This document shows positions 34,220 to 44,158 of a stretch of DNA of 64,000 nt, piece by piece. How positions within the stretch are numbered: position 1 is the stretch's first letter; each line of letters starts with the position of its first letter. The stretch covers positions 186,001 to 250,000 of the forward strand of contig SCTY01000068.1 in NCBI GenBank assembly GCA_004297625.1. The letters run 5' to 3'. The position numbers and the translations under genes are program-made. The notes beneath the pieces are model-generated. The model did no database searches and was not told where the DNA came from. It worked only from the letters and a program-made list of their open reading frames with translations. Source of the DNA: Betaproteobacteria bacterium. GTDB lineage: Bacteria > Pseudomonadota > Gammaproteobacteria > Burkholderiales > SG8-39.

Positions 34220-36004
34220 TTAGGCGGAGTCGCCAAAGCCGCGCGCCGATTCCTTGTCCTCGGATTCATTCCAGCCGCGCGTCAGATACCGGTTGGCTTC
34301 CCAGTAGCCGGATGCGCGGAGCTGCGGCTGCTGCGTGACGGCGACGTCCACGACAAAGGGCCTGCCGCTTGTAATGGCTTCGCGCAGCGCAGGCCCGATC
34401 TCCTCGCTGCGTTCAACCCGTATGGCACCTACGCCGTAAGCGCGAGCGAGCGCGACAAAGTCAGGGTTGTAGCGTTGGCCGCTCGTGGTTCTGAAAGCAC
34501 CCCCGATCCCGCGCTTGAAAAACCGCTTCTCTATGAGCTCTATGATGTTGAATCCCCCGTTGTTCAGAATGACCCAAACAACTGGAATATCCGCTTCGAC
34601 AGCCACTGCCAGGCAAGGATTGGTCGATCGAAAACCCCCATCGCCCGTCAGGCAAATCACCGGACTATGCGGGCGGCCAAGCTTTGCCCCAAGAGCGGCG
34701 GGTACCGCCCAGCCCATTGTCCCGTGGCCGCTGGCAACCAGATGAGTACGCGGCCCGTGCGCGCTGAAGTGCTGCGCAACGAAATACCGTGGACCGTTCG
34801 GCGCGACCAAAATGCCGGACGCCGGCAGCGCAGCACGAATCTCGGCGATGAGGCGCTCCGGAAGAATGGGGACGTCGTTGGAGCGCTGTGACCCTTCCAG
34901 CTCCGCCCGCCAACGCTTGCGCTGTTCATCATGCGCGCGAAGCCATGCGCTGGGTTTCGCAAGCCCTTCGTCCGGTGGCAAGGCAGCCAACAGTTGCCGC
35001 AAAGCGGTCCTGGCATCGGCCACGATGCCGACATCCACCGGAAAGCGCCGGCCAACCTGCGAGGGATCTATGTCTATCTGGACAATGCGGGCGGGCGGGA
35101 CGTTGAAGAACATTTCCGGGTGCCATGAGCACGTGTCCATGTCCGACAATCGGCTGCCGATAAGGAGCACCGTATCGGCCTGGGATGCCAGGTGATGCGC
35201 AGTCCGCGTTCCCACAGCACCGGTTACACCACCGAAGAGCGGATGGTCGTTGTCGATGATCGACTGTGCTATAAGCGAGGTGATAACGGGACTACCCAGC
35301 CGCTCCGCGAGGGCGGTTACCTCCTCGGTGGCCTCGGAAAGGATCGTGCCGCCGCCGGCGTAGATGACGGGGCGCTTGCCGGACTTCAGGATCTCCACGG
35401 CCTTACGGACCTCAGCCTCGTCGGCGGCGCTGCGCTGGCTGGTCGGCCTGCGCGCGGGCGTGCCGGACGGAGAGAAGTCGTCCATTACCGAGAACATGTC
35501 CATCGGAATATCGACGAGCACGGGTCCCGGAACCCCGCCAAGCGCGTTGTTAAAGGCCCGCGCCATGATCTCGCCGAGAAGCCGTCGATCGTCAACCCGG
35601 AAAGCGCGCTTGACGATCGGCTTCAAGACCTCGGTCTGGGCGGCGTCCTGGTGGAACGCGATCTCCTGGTAGGCCTCCGTGCCGCGATGCGCAATCGGGA
35701 CGTTGCCGGAAATCAGGACAATCGCGGAGCAGTCGTGCATCGCATCGGCGACTCCCGTGACGGTATTGGTGAATCCCGGCCCGACCGAGGTCAGCACTAC
35801 GGCCGGTCGATGCGTCACGCGATAGTAGGCATCGGCCATATGCACCGCAATTTGCTCATGCGGGACGGAGATAAACCGGATCGATGACTCGTGCAGCGCA
35901 TCGAGGAAAGCGAGGTTGGCATGGCCCGCCATGCCGAACACATACTGGATGCCCTCCTCCTCGAGGTATCGAACCATCGCTTGTGCGCCTGTCATTCGCG
36001 CCAT
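34220..36004 (-). CDS. Thiamine-pyrophosphate-dependent enzyme (acetolactate-synthase-like) inside Liv operon
   Basis: 594 residues, three-domain TPP fold. The N-terminal catalytic Glu is in VPHEQIAVHMADAY near residue 47, and the TPP/Mg motif GDGGFRSTN...NN lies near residue 460. The middle domain carries YAGGGTI. Such enzymes decarboxylate or ligate 2-oxo acids, or act as oxalyl-CoA or benzoylformate decarboxylases; the class cannot be fixed by eye. ATG 36004 is followed by a second ATG at 35995. Its place between livG and livF suggests it acts on the transported 2-oxo or hydroxy acid. Confidence 0.9.
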   Translation of the reverse strand: MARMTGAQAMVRYLEEEGIQYVFGMAGHANLAFLDALHESSIRFISVPHEQIAVHMADAYYRVTHRPAVVLTSVGPGFTNTVTGVADAMHDCSAIVLISGNVPIAHRGTEAYQEIAFHQDAAQTEVLKPIVKRAFRVDDRRLLGEIMARAFNNALGGVPGPVLVDIPMDMFSVMDDFSPSGTPARRPTSQRSAADEAEVRKAVEILKSGKRPVIYAGGGTILSEATEEVTALAERLGSPVITSLIAQSIIDNDHPLFGGVTGAVGTRTAHHLASQADTVLLIGSRLSDMDTCSWHPEMFFNVPPARIVQIDIDPSQVGRRFPVDVGIVADARTALRQLLAALPPDEGLAKPSAWLRAHDEQRKRWRAELEGSQRSNDVPILPERLIAEIRAALPASGILVAPNGPRYFVAQHFSAHGPRTHLVASGHGTMGWAVPAALGAKLGRPHSPVICLTGDGGFRSTNPCLAVAVEADIPVVWVILNNGGFNIIELIEKRFFKRGIGGAFRTTSGQRYNPDFVALARAYGVGAIRVERSEEIGPALREAITSGRPFVVDVAVTQQPQLRASGYWEANRYLTRGWNESEDKESARGFGDSA

Positions 36005-36023
36005 TCTGTTGGCCTCGTTGTGC

Positions 36024-36782
36024 TTATGAAACGAATTCGGGTTCTGCCGTGCCCAGATAGGCCGCCTGTACCTCCGGGTCTCGGGTAATCTGCGCCGGAC
36101 TGCCTGAAGCAATGATGCGCCCCTGCGTCATGACGGTGACGACGTCTGAGATGCCAAGCACTATCTCCATGTCGTGCTCGACGAGAAGAACGCTGACCCG
36201 CGAGGACAGTTTGCGGATCAATGCGGCGATATGTTCCGACTCGCGGCTCGACATGCCGGCCGTCGGCTCGTCCAACAGAAGCACCGCGGGTCGGAGCGCG
36301 AGCGCGATACCGATCTCCAGAACACGCTTTTCGCCATGAGCGAGCTGACCCGCGCTCGAATCGGTGCGCGCGCTCAGGGCCAATGTCCGGAGGACTTCTT
36401 CCGCCTGCTCCTTGGCGGCGCAGTGATTAGCGCGTCGCCACATCTGGAGGTTTCTGCCGTCCCGCGAACGAGCTGCCAGCGCGACGTTCTCCAACACGCT
36501 GAGCTCGCTGAATATTTTTGTTATTTGGAACGTGCGCGCCATGCCGGCCGAAGCCAGGCGATGCGGCGGCCATCGCGTGACCTCCTGGCCATTCAACCAA
36601 ATCCGGCCTACATCCGGTCGCAGGAAGCCGGAAATGCAGTTGAACGCGGTGGTCTTGCCTGCGCCGTTCGGACCAATAAGCGAGTGGACCTGATTCGGCG
36701 CGACATCGAGGCTCACGTTTTCTACCGCCCTCAGCGCCCCAAAGGACTTGGACAGGCCCTGGACTACAAGCGCGCTCGCCAC
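36024..36782 (-). CDS. livG: LivG-type ABC transporter ATP-binding protein (operon 2)
   Basis: 252 residues from GTG, overlapping livM by 19 bases. Walker A GPNGAGKTT, signature LAHGEKRVLEIGIAL (degenerate, as usual for LivG), Walker B VLLLDEPTAGMSSRE and C-terminal DPEVQAAYLG. It is the partner of the LivF at 33468. Confidence 0.92.
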   Translation of the reverse strand: MASALVVQGLSKSFGALRAVENVSLDVAPNQVHSLIGPNGAGKTTAFNCISGFLRPDVGRIWLNGQEVTRWPPHRLASAGMARTFQITKIFSELSVLENVALAARSRDGRNLQMWRRANHCAAKEQAEEVLRTLALSARTDSSAGQLAHGEKRVLEIGIALALRPAVLLLDEPTAGMSSRESEHIAALIRKLSSRVSVLLVEHDMEIVLGISDVVTVMTQGRIIASGSPAQITRDPEVQAAYLGTAEPEFVS

Positions 36783-37783
36783 AGGGAACTCCGGATTCGT
36801 TTTATGACGGCGGGGAACTCGCCGGCAGAACGCGTTCGCCGGCGCAAGCCATGGATCCGGTTGAGAAGGCCCACGAGACCCGTCGGGAACGCCAGGACAA
36901 CCACCACGAAAACCAAGCCGAATACGAACTGCCAGGCCTGGAACCGTGAAGTGAACTCGTCGCGCACGAAGACGAAAACGGTGGCTCCGATTACCGGCCC
37001 CAGTAAGGTGCCAATACCGCCGAGGATCGCCATGACCAGCACGTTCCCGGACTCCGTCCAGTGCAGCGACATGGGCGTTGTGCCCGCCTTGAGAAAGACC
37101 ATCAGCGTCCCGGCGAGCGCGGCAACCGCCCAGGAAAGAACAAAGGCGAGCCACTTATGAAGGTGGACATTAATGCCGATGGACGCTGCGCGCTCTTCGC
37201 TCGCTCGAAGGGCCTGAAGCGTGCGACCGAACGGCGAGTCCACCAGTCTCGTGAGCGCCAGATACACGCCAACGAGGCAAAAAACCGTCAGCAGATAAAA
37301 AGCGGTGCCCGAGGCAAGGGAAATTCCGAATATCTTCGGCAGCGGTACACCGACCATTCCATCCATGCCGTTCGTCAGCGATCGCCAGATAACAGCGATC
37401 GTAAACAAGACCTGGGCGATGCACAGGGTGAGAATGGCAAACGCGATGCCCGAGACGCGGGCGATCACGAATCCGACCACTAGTGCGACGAGCACATTGA
37501 CCGCCTCGGCCACGAGCAAGGCAGCGAAGAAATCCTCCATCACCTCGCGCGCGAAATAGCCTGCGGAATAAGCGGCCAGGCCGAAGGCCGCAGCATGACC
37601 GAACGAGACCAAGCCGGCGTAGCCGACCAGCAGATCGAGACTCATCGCCCAGATCCCGAAGATCAGTGCTTCCGTGAGCAGCGTGATGGTGAACTCGCCG
37701 ACGCCGACGAATGGCAGGCCGGCGAGCAGGGCTGTGGCAGTGGCAAGCGGAACGAGCTTGCCGATGTCGCGAGTCACTCTCAT
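36764..37783 (-). CDS. livM: LivM-type ABC transporter permease (operon 2)
   Basis: 339 residues with about nine hydrophobic segments. The LivM stretch IFGIWAMSLDLLVGYAGLVSFGHAAAFG is at residues 40-67, and the GGIGTLLGPVIGA loop lies near residue 265. The C-terminal 25 residues are basic and overlap livG coding. Spacing to livH is three bases. Confidence 0.92.
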   Translation of the reverse strand: MRVTRDIGKLVPLATATALLAGLPFVGVGEFTITLLTEALIFGIWAMSLDLLVGYAGLVSFGHAAAFGLAAYSAGYFAREVMEDFFAALLVAEAVNVLVALVVGFVIARVSGIAFAILTLCIAQVLFTIAVIWRSLTNGMDGMVGVPLPKIFGISLASGTAFYLLTVFCLVGVYLALTRLVDSPFGRTLQALRASEERAASIGINVHLHKWLAFVLSWAVAALAGTLMVFLKAGTTPMSLHWTESGNVLVMAILGGIGTLLGPVIGATVFVFVRDEFTSRFQAWQFVFGLVFVVVVLAFPTGLVGLLNRIHGLRRRTRSAGEFPAVIKRIRSSLWRARL

Positions 37784-37786
37784 GCG

Positions 37787-38659
37787 TCAGGCGACGCGGC
37801 CGCGGCCGAAAAGGCCTGTTGGCCGGAAGATGAGGGCGATGGCAACCACCACGAAAAGAATGGCAAGCGACCACTCGGCGACGTAGCCCCCGCCGATGGA
37901 CTTCGTGAGCGCGACGAACAGCGCACCAACCGCGGTGCCCGGCAGATTCCCCAGGCCTCCGAGGATCACTGCAAGGAAGGAATCAATGAGTATCCCCGAG
38001 CCCATATCCGGATGAATGGCGAAGATGGGAGCGCCGAGCGCCCCCGCGAATGCCGCGAGTCCGGCGGCGGCGCCGAAGACCGCCGTCAGCAGCCACTTCG
38101 TATTGACGCCGATCGCCTCCGCCATTCCGGCGTCGTCGGTGACGGCGCGGATTTGAAGCCCGATGGCGCTGAACTGGATGAATGCGAATACTGTCGCCGA
38201 CACTAGCAAGGAAAGTCCGGCCGCGACCAAGCGGTAGACCGGGTACGGGTTGCCGAGGATAGTCACCGTGCCGGCGAACGGGCTCGGCACCTCGACGAGC
38301 GTCGTGCCCGTCCCCCAGATGTACTCGAGCGCGCCGATGATCATGAACGTGATCCCGAAGGTGACGAGCAGCGTGTAGATTTCCGGCCGGCTGCGGAGAG
38401 GATGAATGGCGGCACGCTCGATCGCGATCGCCAGCGGTACGACGAGCAGCGGTCCCAGAACGAGCGCAAGCCAGTATCCGGCAGATTGCTGCATGACCAC
38501 GATAAGGGCATACCCGCCGAGCGCATAGAGCGCTCCGTGGGCGAAGTTCACGACGCGGCCCAGGCCGAAGACGAGGCTCAGCCCAAGGCTGGTCAGCAAA
38601 AGAAAGGCGCCATAAACGACGCCGTTCAGGGTATTCGCGAGAAGGAAATTAATATCCAT
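37787..38659 (-). CDS. livH: LivH-type ABC transporter permease (operon 2)
   Basis: 290 residues, polytopic. Hallmarks are LGLSLVFGLGRVVNFAHGALYALGGY (24-49) and the ILGGLGNLPGTAVGA loop near 225. It lies 50 bases downstream of the receptor gene and directly upstream of livM. Confidence 0.92.
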   Translation of the reverse strand: MDINFLLANTLNGVVYGAFLLLTSLGLSLVFGLGRVVNFAHGALYALGGYALIVVMQQSAGYWLALVLGPLLVVPLAIAIERAAIHPLRSRPEIYTLLVTFGITFMIIGALEYIWGTGTTLVEVPSPFAGTVTILGNPYPVYRLVAAGLSLLVSATVFAFIQFSAIGLQIRAVTDDAGMAEAIGVNTKWLLTAVFGAAAGLAAFAGALGAPIFAIHPDMGSGILIDSFLAVILGGLGNLPGTAVGALFVALTKSIGGGYVAEWSLAILFVVVAIALIFRPTGLFGRGRVA

Positions 38660-38709
38660 GATCGCGATACGGCCGCCGCCGCGCGACGGCTTTTCTCTCT
38701 CTTCGCGCG

Positions 38710-39927
38710 CTACTTAAGCTTGCAGCCCGCGTCAGAGCCGGTGGGCGGCAGCGACTTGCTCGCGGGGAATGCAATTTCCACGAGTTGGGCGTAACGCGCG
38801 CCGTAGCGAGGAATCTTGAGCTCTTCGTAGGGCCCGAGGAACAGCGGCACCATCGCTTGACGACCGCCCGGCTGGAACTTCAGCGGCCCGACCGGTGTGG
38901 CGACCTGGATGGTTTCCAGGGCGCGCACAACGGCTTGCGGGTCCGTCGAACCCGCCTTTTCGATCGCGCGGTACACCATCATCGTTGCGCTCGCCGATTG
39001 CAGAGACTGCATGCCCGCCACCCGGCCATGCTGCTTGTAGAAGACCTCGTTGAACTGCTTCGTCGCCGGATTCTTCTCTTCATAGCGCCAAGCGGCCCAC
39101 GAGCCGGTTGAGATTATGTTCGTCGAGAGCGGTCCGAGCTTGGCGACGAGCCAGTCGGGGAGCCCGATGGGCGCGACGAGTTGAGCTTCTTTCGTCAGGC
39201 CGAACTCGTTCGCCTGCTGGACGAACTGAAGCAACGGCGTGCCGAGCGTTATCGACATCATGATCGCCGTCGCCCCGGCGGACCTCACCCGCGCTATGAA
39301 GGGCGACCAGTCCGTGGTATCGAGGGGCGCGAATGCCTCACCGACGTAGTTTCCACCCGTGACACCCTGCACCGTCTTTGCAACCAACCGGCTATAAGGG
39401 TAGTCGTGCCCCAGTGTGAACCACTTCGCGCTCCCAAGCTTCGGCTTCTCGGCGAGCACCTGTTTTAGTGCCGCGGCCGACATGAGGTCTTCCGCGTTCG
39501 TGCGGAAGACCCACTTGCTGCAATTCTGGCGCGTCAGCGCGGCACCGCCGGAGTTGGACGTGACGATAGGCACGCGCAAGCGATCGGCGACTGCGACGAG
39601 GGCTAGCGCCTCGACGGTGCTCGTGCCAAGGATCGCCGCCACCTTGTTCTGCTGAACCAGCTTGGTCGCCTTGGTCACTGCGAGCTGAGCGTTCCACTGG
39701 CTCTCCTCGACGATCAGCTCCACCGGTTTTCCCAGCAGCGGCCCCTGCATTCTTGTCGCGGTCTCGATCCCGGCGATGATGTCGTCGCCGATCGGGCTCA
39801 TCGGCCCGCTGCGCAACGTGAGCACGCCGATCTTGATGCTTTCTGCTTGCCCGGCTGCAGGTCCGGCGTAGACCGTAGCAGCCAGGAGAGTGACGAGAGT
39901 CAACTTGGCAAAGCGGGGCGCCTCCAT
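38710..39927 (-). CDS. livK: LivK-type periplasmic substrate-binding protein (operon 2)
   Basis: 405 residues with a signal peptide (cleavage near GQAES, residue 27). The fold begins IKIGVLTLRSGPMSPIGDDI. Cys near residue 130 (RQNCSKW) and a late GCK suggest a disulfide. ATG 39927 is favoured by GAGGAGGGA just upstream. It heads operon 2: livKHMG, TPP enzyme, livF and flavin reductase. The ligand is inferred to be an acid used by the TPP enzyme. Confidence 0.92.
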   Translation of the reverse strand: MEAPRFAKLTLVTLLAATVYAGPAAGQAESIKIGVLTLRSGPMSPIGDDIIAGIETATRMQGPLLGKPVELIVEESQWNAQLAVTKATKLVQQNKVAAILGTSTVEALALVAVADRLRVPIVTSNSGGAALTRQNCSKWVFRTNAEDLMSAAALKQVLAEKPKLGSAKWFTLGHDYPYSRLVAKTVQGVTGGNYVGEAFAPLDTTDWSPFIARVRSAGATAIMMSITLGTPLLQFVQQANEFGLTKEAQLVAPIGLPDWLVAKLGPLSTNIISTGSWAAWRYEEKNPATKQFNEVFYKQHGRVAGMQSLQSASATMMVYRAIEKAGSTDPQAVVRALETIQVATPVGPLKFQPGGRQAMVPLFLGPYEELKIPRYGARYAQLVEIAFPASKSLPPTGSDAGCKLK

Positions 39928-40125
39928 AGATCCCTCCTCCTCGTAGTGATCCTCATGCCGCCCTAATACTGGCGAAGGCAGCATAGCGAGTCCGCGCCGC
40001 AGCGGCGATTTTGTTCCTTTATGCCCGAATCCAAAAAGGTGACAGCAGGACGACGATGCGGCATTTTGTTTTTCTGCTAGTGTCTGAATCGAATCCGGCC
40101 GATGCCGAGAACGCGGAGGAGCGCT
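39928..40125. promoter_or_regulatory. Divergent promoter region of Liv operon 2 and the flavoprotein oxygenase
   Basis: This 198-base gap separates two divergent genes. It is AT-richer than its flanks near 40055-40080, where a plus-strand promoter for the gene at 40126 would lie, and GGAGGA precedes that ATG. No clear operator repeat was recognised. Confidence 0.4.
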
Positions 40126-41406
40126 ATGAGCATCGCGAAAGATGAAGTGACTACCATGGAAGCCCTCGGCGCGACGCGCGTGCTGAACTCCCGCGAGTGG
40201 ATCGAGCGTGGGCGAGCCTTGAGGCCTCTATTGGACGCCGCGGCGCCGAGGATCGAGCAAGCAAAGGATTTGCCGTCCGATGTCCAGGACGCAATGCACG
40301 AGGCGGGGCTTTTCCGCCTTGTACTGCCACGATCGGTTGGCGGGGCGGAGCTGGATCTCGCCACCTATGCGCAGGTGGTGGCCGCCATCGCCGAAGGCGA
40401 TGCGAGCGCCGCATGGTGCGTTGCGCAAACCGCAGGAAGCTCAATAGCCGCCGCCTACTTGGAGCCGCGCGCAGCGAAGCAAATTTTCGGCGATCCTCGC
40501 TCGGTGTTCACCTTTGGCTTCACCAGCGGCCAGCCATCCTGCCGGGCGATTCCGGCGAAGGGCGGCTGGATTGTCAACGGCGCCTGGACCTTCGCGAGCG
40601 GCAACCGCCTCTGCCAGTGGTTAGGCGGCCATTGTCAGCTGTGCGACGAAAATGGAACACCGCTGCGGCATCTGGATGGCCGATTCGTCGAGCGCTCAAT
40701 GATTTTCCCCCGAGCCTCCGCAATGGTGCGCGAGGATCTCTGGGACGTGATGGGACTATGCGGCACCGGGAGCGACAGCTACTCCGTGACCAACCTCTTC
40801 GTGCCGACCGAATATTCGGTCGTCCCGCGCGCGATCGCGCGCGACCAGCAGCTGCCGGAAGGCGTGCACGCCGAGCCTGACCCCGAGAGGCGGGAGCGCG
40901 GCACCCTGTACCGATTCACTAGCCAAGCGGTGTTCCAGACCGGACTGTCGTCGGTGGCCATCGGCATCGCGCGCGCGGTGCTCGACAACTTCATCGAGCT
41001 CGCGAAGAAGAAGAATCCGTCCAGCGCGATCCATCCGTTGCGCGACGACACGTGGATCCATGCGCGCATTGCGCAAGCCGATGCCAAGATCGGCGCCGCA
41101 AGCGCCTGGCTCGTGAAGTTGCTGGAGGACGCCTGGGAGGAATGCGAGACAGCCGGCGAGCTAAGCTTTCCGACGCGGGTAAAGATCCGTACGGCTTGCA
41201 CGCACCAGATCACCGAGTCGCGCGAGGCGGTCGACATGATTTTTCTGGAAGCGGGAGCGACGGCGATATTCAAGAGCAATCAGTTCGAGCGACGGTTCCG
41301 CGACATCCACACCGTCTCGCAGCAGGTCCAGGGCAACATCGCCCGCATGCAGTCAGTCGGACAGTACTACCTGGGCATGAAGCCTCAGCTCTTCCTGCTT
41401 CCATAG
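40126..41406 (+). CDS. Acyl-CoA-dehydrogenase-like flavin-dependent monooxygenase
   Basis: 426 residues, ACAD fold with the group D flavin monooxygenase style (HsaA/DszC/HpaB-like): an N-terminal helical domain, middle WTFASGNRLCQW, and C-terminal HTVSQQVQGNIARMQSVGQYY. The C-terminal acyl-CoA dehydrogenase Glu region is absent. The enzyme probably uses reduced flavin from a reductase such as that at 32858 to hydroxylate an aromatic or sulfur compound. ATG 40126 follows GGAGGA. A LysR gene lies downstream. Confidence 0.87.
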   Translation: MSIAKDEVTTMEALGATRVLNSREWIERGRALRPLLDAAAPRIEQAKDLPSDVQDAMHEAGLFRLVLPRSVGGAELDLATYAQVVAAIAEGDASAAWCVAQTAGSSIAAAYLEPRAAKQIFGDPRSVFTFGFTSGQPSCRAIPAKGGWIVNGAWTFASGNRLCQWLGGHCQLCDENGTPLRHLDGRFVERSMIFPRASAMVREDLWDVMGLCGTGSDSYSVTNLFVPTEYSVVPRAIARDQQLPEGVHAEPDPERRERGTLYRFTSQAVFQTGLSSVAIGIARAVLDNFIELAKKKNPSSAIHPLRDDTWIHARIAQADAKIGAASAWLVKLLEDAWEECETAGELSFPTRVKIRTACTHQITESREAVDMIFLEAGATAIFKSNQFERRFRDIHTVSQQVQGNIARMQSVGQYYLGMKPQLFLLP

Positions 41407-41482
41407 CCTCCGGCAGCCGCCCCCCTTTGTGGCGAGCTGGCTTTGTGCTTCAATGACCGCAGGTTAACTCGATCGGGCCACC

Positions 41483-42490
41483 ATGTCGGATCGACGCATT
41501 AAGGTGTTCCACGCGGTCGCCAAGCACCTCTCCTTCACCAAGGCCGCCGAAGTACTGTTCATGTCGCAGCCGGCGGTGACGTTCCAGATCCGGCAGCTCG
41601 AGGAGCAGCTCGACGCACGGCTTTTCGACCGTACGTCTCGGGGTATCGCGCTTACTCCTGCGGGCGCCGTCACCCTGGAGTACGCCGAGCGCATGCTCGC
41701 GATGTCGAACGAGCTTAAGACGCGAATCAAGGAAATGAGTGGCTGCATCAGCGGCCAGCTTCTGATCGGCGCCAGCACGACCTATGCCGATTTGCTGATC
41801 CCGCAGGTGCTCGCCGAATTCAAATCGCGCTATCCCGCCGTCGTGCCGCGACTCATTGTCGCGAACACGGATACGGTGCAGGCGCGGTTGCTGGACCGCA
41901 GCCTCAGCATGGGCTTCATCGAGGGCGAGTCCGAGCAGCCCGCGCTGGAAACCGAGCCGTGCTGCGATGCCGAGCTGTATCTCGTCTGTCCACCATGGCA
42001 CGAGCTGGCCCGGGAAAGCTCGGTGACTGCGGAGTCGCTTGCCCGACATTCCTACGTGAGCCGTGAGGCGGGATCAGGAACCCGCTGTGCGGTTGATCGC
42101 TATCTGCAGGACTGCGGCTTCTCGCCCGGGGTACTGCAGGTCGTGATTGAGGCAAGCTGCCCCGATGCCGTGAAGGCGCTGGTCAGTGTCGGAGTGGGAT
42201 TCTCCATCATGTCGTCGTCCAGCGTAGCGCGAGAGGTAAAGCTCGGCGAGCTGTGCAGGATCCCGCTGTCGCCACGGCTCGTCCGGCCCCTTTCCATCGT
42301 TTACCCGAAGGAAAGGATGCATTCGCGGCTCATCAACAGCTTCCGGAGCTTCGCGAAGGAGCGCATCGCTTCGATGCGGCTGGCCGAAGAGATCGAACGC
42401 ATTCCCGATCGCCAGCCAGCCGCCAGGACAACGACTACGAACGTGCGGAATGGCGCGCGAGCTGCGGCGCCGCTAGCCCCTCGATCATGA
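41483..42490 (+). CDS. LysR-family transcriptional regulator
   Basis: 335 residues. The N-terminal HTH (VFHAVAKHLSFTKAAEVLFMSQPAVTFQIRQLEEQL, residues 8-43) and the PBP-like effector domain (90-300) are clear. The C-terminal extra 35 residues are rich in Arg/Thr/Ala and overlap the convergent TPP gene by 56 bases. It may control the flavoprotein upstream or the TPP/CoA-transferase gene pair; an ATTGG-N5-CCAAT site lies in the latter's promoter. Confidence 0.92.
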   Translation: MSDRRIKVFHAVAKHLSFTKAAEVLFMSQPAVTFQIRQLEEQLDARLFDRTSRGIALTPAGAVTLEYAERMLAMSNELKTRIKEMSGCISGQLLIGASTTYADLLIPQVLAEFKSRYPAVVPRLIVANTDTVQARLLDRSLSMGFIEGESEQPALETEPCCDAELYLVCPPWHELARESSVTAESLARHSYVSREAGSGTRCAVDRYLQDCGFSPGVLQVVIEASCPDAVKALVSVGVGFSIMSSSSVAREVKLGELCRIPLSPRLVRPLSIVYPKERMHSRLINSFRSFAKERIASMRLAEEIERIPDRQPAARTTTTNVRNGARAAAPLAPRS

Positions 42491-44084
42491 CGTTGACGCA
42501 GGCGGGCAGGCCCGATGCCAGCGCTCGGCGAACGGCAGGCCCCATGGCATCCGCGTGCGCCACGTGTTCGCCCCACGCGCCGAAGGCCTTCGCGATCTCG
42601 TCGTAACGCAGTTCGCGCAATTCACAGCCGCGCGCCCGCTCGGCACCGTACTCCCGCAGCTGAATCTGATATTCGGCGTTCCAGCGCGCGTCGTTGCCCA
42701 CCACGGCGACAAAGGACAACTTATGGGTGACTGCGGTGTCCAGCTCGGCGACATGAAAGCCGAAAGTTCCGTCGCCCATCACGGCGATTACTGGCGCACG
42801 GCTCTCGGCGCATCGCGCTCCAAGGGCAAACGGCAGTCCGCCACCGATCGAGCCGCCAACGCCGTTGATCACCCTGTGCGGCGCGTGCAGGCAGGCCTGC
42901 GCCCATTGCCCGATCTCACCACCGTCAGCCAGCAGAACGGAATCGGGATGACTGTCGAGCACCGCTTGCAGCGGACGAGCGAGCTCGACGGGGTGAACGC
43001 GGCCTGGACGGCTCGGCGCTGCGCTATCCCACTCCGCCGGCCGGTACGCGACTGCGGCGTTGACTTCGGCGAGCCAGCCATTCTTCGGCCTGGCCGCGTT
43101 CCTCTCCTTTACGAGAGCATCGATGGCAGCCGCGGCATCGGCAAGCGCTGCAAACTTGAGCCTCGCGCCGACGGCACGCCGCGTGCGCTCGATTTCTTCA
43201 GCGTCGGAATCGATTTGCAAGAACTCGCAGTCTCGAAGGAAAGTCGGCGGGTTTCCAAACTTCACGGTGAAATCAAGGCGTTTACCAAGGAGCAGCACGC
43301 AGTCCGCCTGTGCCAAGACCTCGGCGAATGCCCCAAGGCTCGGGTCCGCCATTCCCCGAGGGCTCTCCATGACGACGGCGGGAATCATGCACGCCTGTTC
43401 TAATGCCGAGAGGCGCGCTCGGCCTCGGCGCGTGGCCGAGCCGGGACCCGCCAAAATCAGCGGGCGCGCAGTACTTGCGAGCCGCTCGACGAGCGCACGC
43501 GCCGTTCCGGCGTCCAAGGCCGGCAGTTCAGGAACGATATCCTCCAGACTGCCTGCGATGTCGATGTCGATCGTCCCGTGCAGGGCGTCGGACGGCAGGT
43601 TGACGTTGACGGGACCAGCGCGGCCGTCAAGCGCGATGCGCAATCCGCGGCGGATGTCGCCCGCCACGGCGTTGGCACTGCGCGATGTCCAGGCCGCCTT
43701 AGTAACGGTTGCCGCCATTTCGGCTTGGCGCATCTCCTGGAACGCCCCCAAGCCGAGCTGATTGTTCGGCGCGTGCCCTGAGAGAAGCAGCACTGGAGAT
43801 TCCGACATCTGGGCGGTATAGAGCGCTGAAACGGCGTTGGCGTGACCCGGCCCGCCGGTGACAAGGGCAACACCCGCCTCGCCGGTGACGCGAGCCCATG
43901 CATCGGCCATATGCACGGCCGCAGCTTCATGCCTCGTATGAACGAGCTCGATGCCCGAGTCAAGAAGCGCGTCGAACACCGACATGATGTGATTTCCCGA
44001 GAGCGTGAAGACGCGCGTCACGCCGGCGTCCTTGAGCGCTCGGACGAGCGCATCCGCGCCGCGCCCTTTCGTCTTGACTAGCAT
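42435..44084 (-). CDS. Thiamine-pyrophosphate-dependent lyase/decarboxylase (oxalyl-CoA decarboxylase/HACL-like)
   Basis: 549 residues from ATG 44084. N-terminal catalytic Glu is in HTRHEAAAVHMADAW near residue 52. The TPP motif GDGTFGFHVAELDTAV... runs to GNDARWN, so Asn is followed by Asp instead of the common Asn-Asn. It is divergent from a CaiB/BaiF CoA-transferase, the same pairing as oxc/frc, which suggests a CoA-ester lyase or decarboxylase. It overlaps the LysR stop by 56 bases tail to tail. An acetolactate-synthase-like activity cannot be excluded. Confidence 0.88.
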   Translation of the reverse strand: MLVKTKGRGADALVRALKDAGVTRVFTLSGNHIMSVFDALLDSGIELVHTRHEAAAVHMADAWARVTGEAGVALVTGGPGHANAVSALYTAQMSESPVLLLSGHAPNNQLGLGAFQEMRQAEMAATVTKAAWTSRSANAVAGDIRRGLRIALDGRAGPVNVNLPSDALHGTIDIDIAGSLEDIVPELPALDAGTARALVERLASTARPLILAGPGSATRRGRARLSALEQACMIPAVVMESPRGMADPSLGAFAEVLAQADCVLLLGKRLDFTVKFGNPPTFLRDCEFLQIDSDAEEIERTRRAVGARLKFAALADAAAAIDALVKERNAARPKNGWLAEVNAAVAYRPAEWDSAAPSRPGRVHPVELARPLQAVLDSHPDSVLLADGGEIGQWAQACLHAPHRVINGVGGSIGGGLPFALGARCAESRAPVIAVMGDGTFGFHVAELDTAVTHKLSFVAVVGNDARWNAEYQIQLREYGAERARGCELRELRYDEIAKAFGAWGEHVAHADAMGPAVRRALASGLPACVNVMIEGLAAPQLARHSARS

Positions 44085-44158
44085 GTCCAACCTCTCCGGC
44101 CGTCTGCTCCATTGCACTGTATGCCAGGAGCCGATAAGTCGGCCACGCTCGCTTCATT

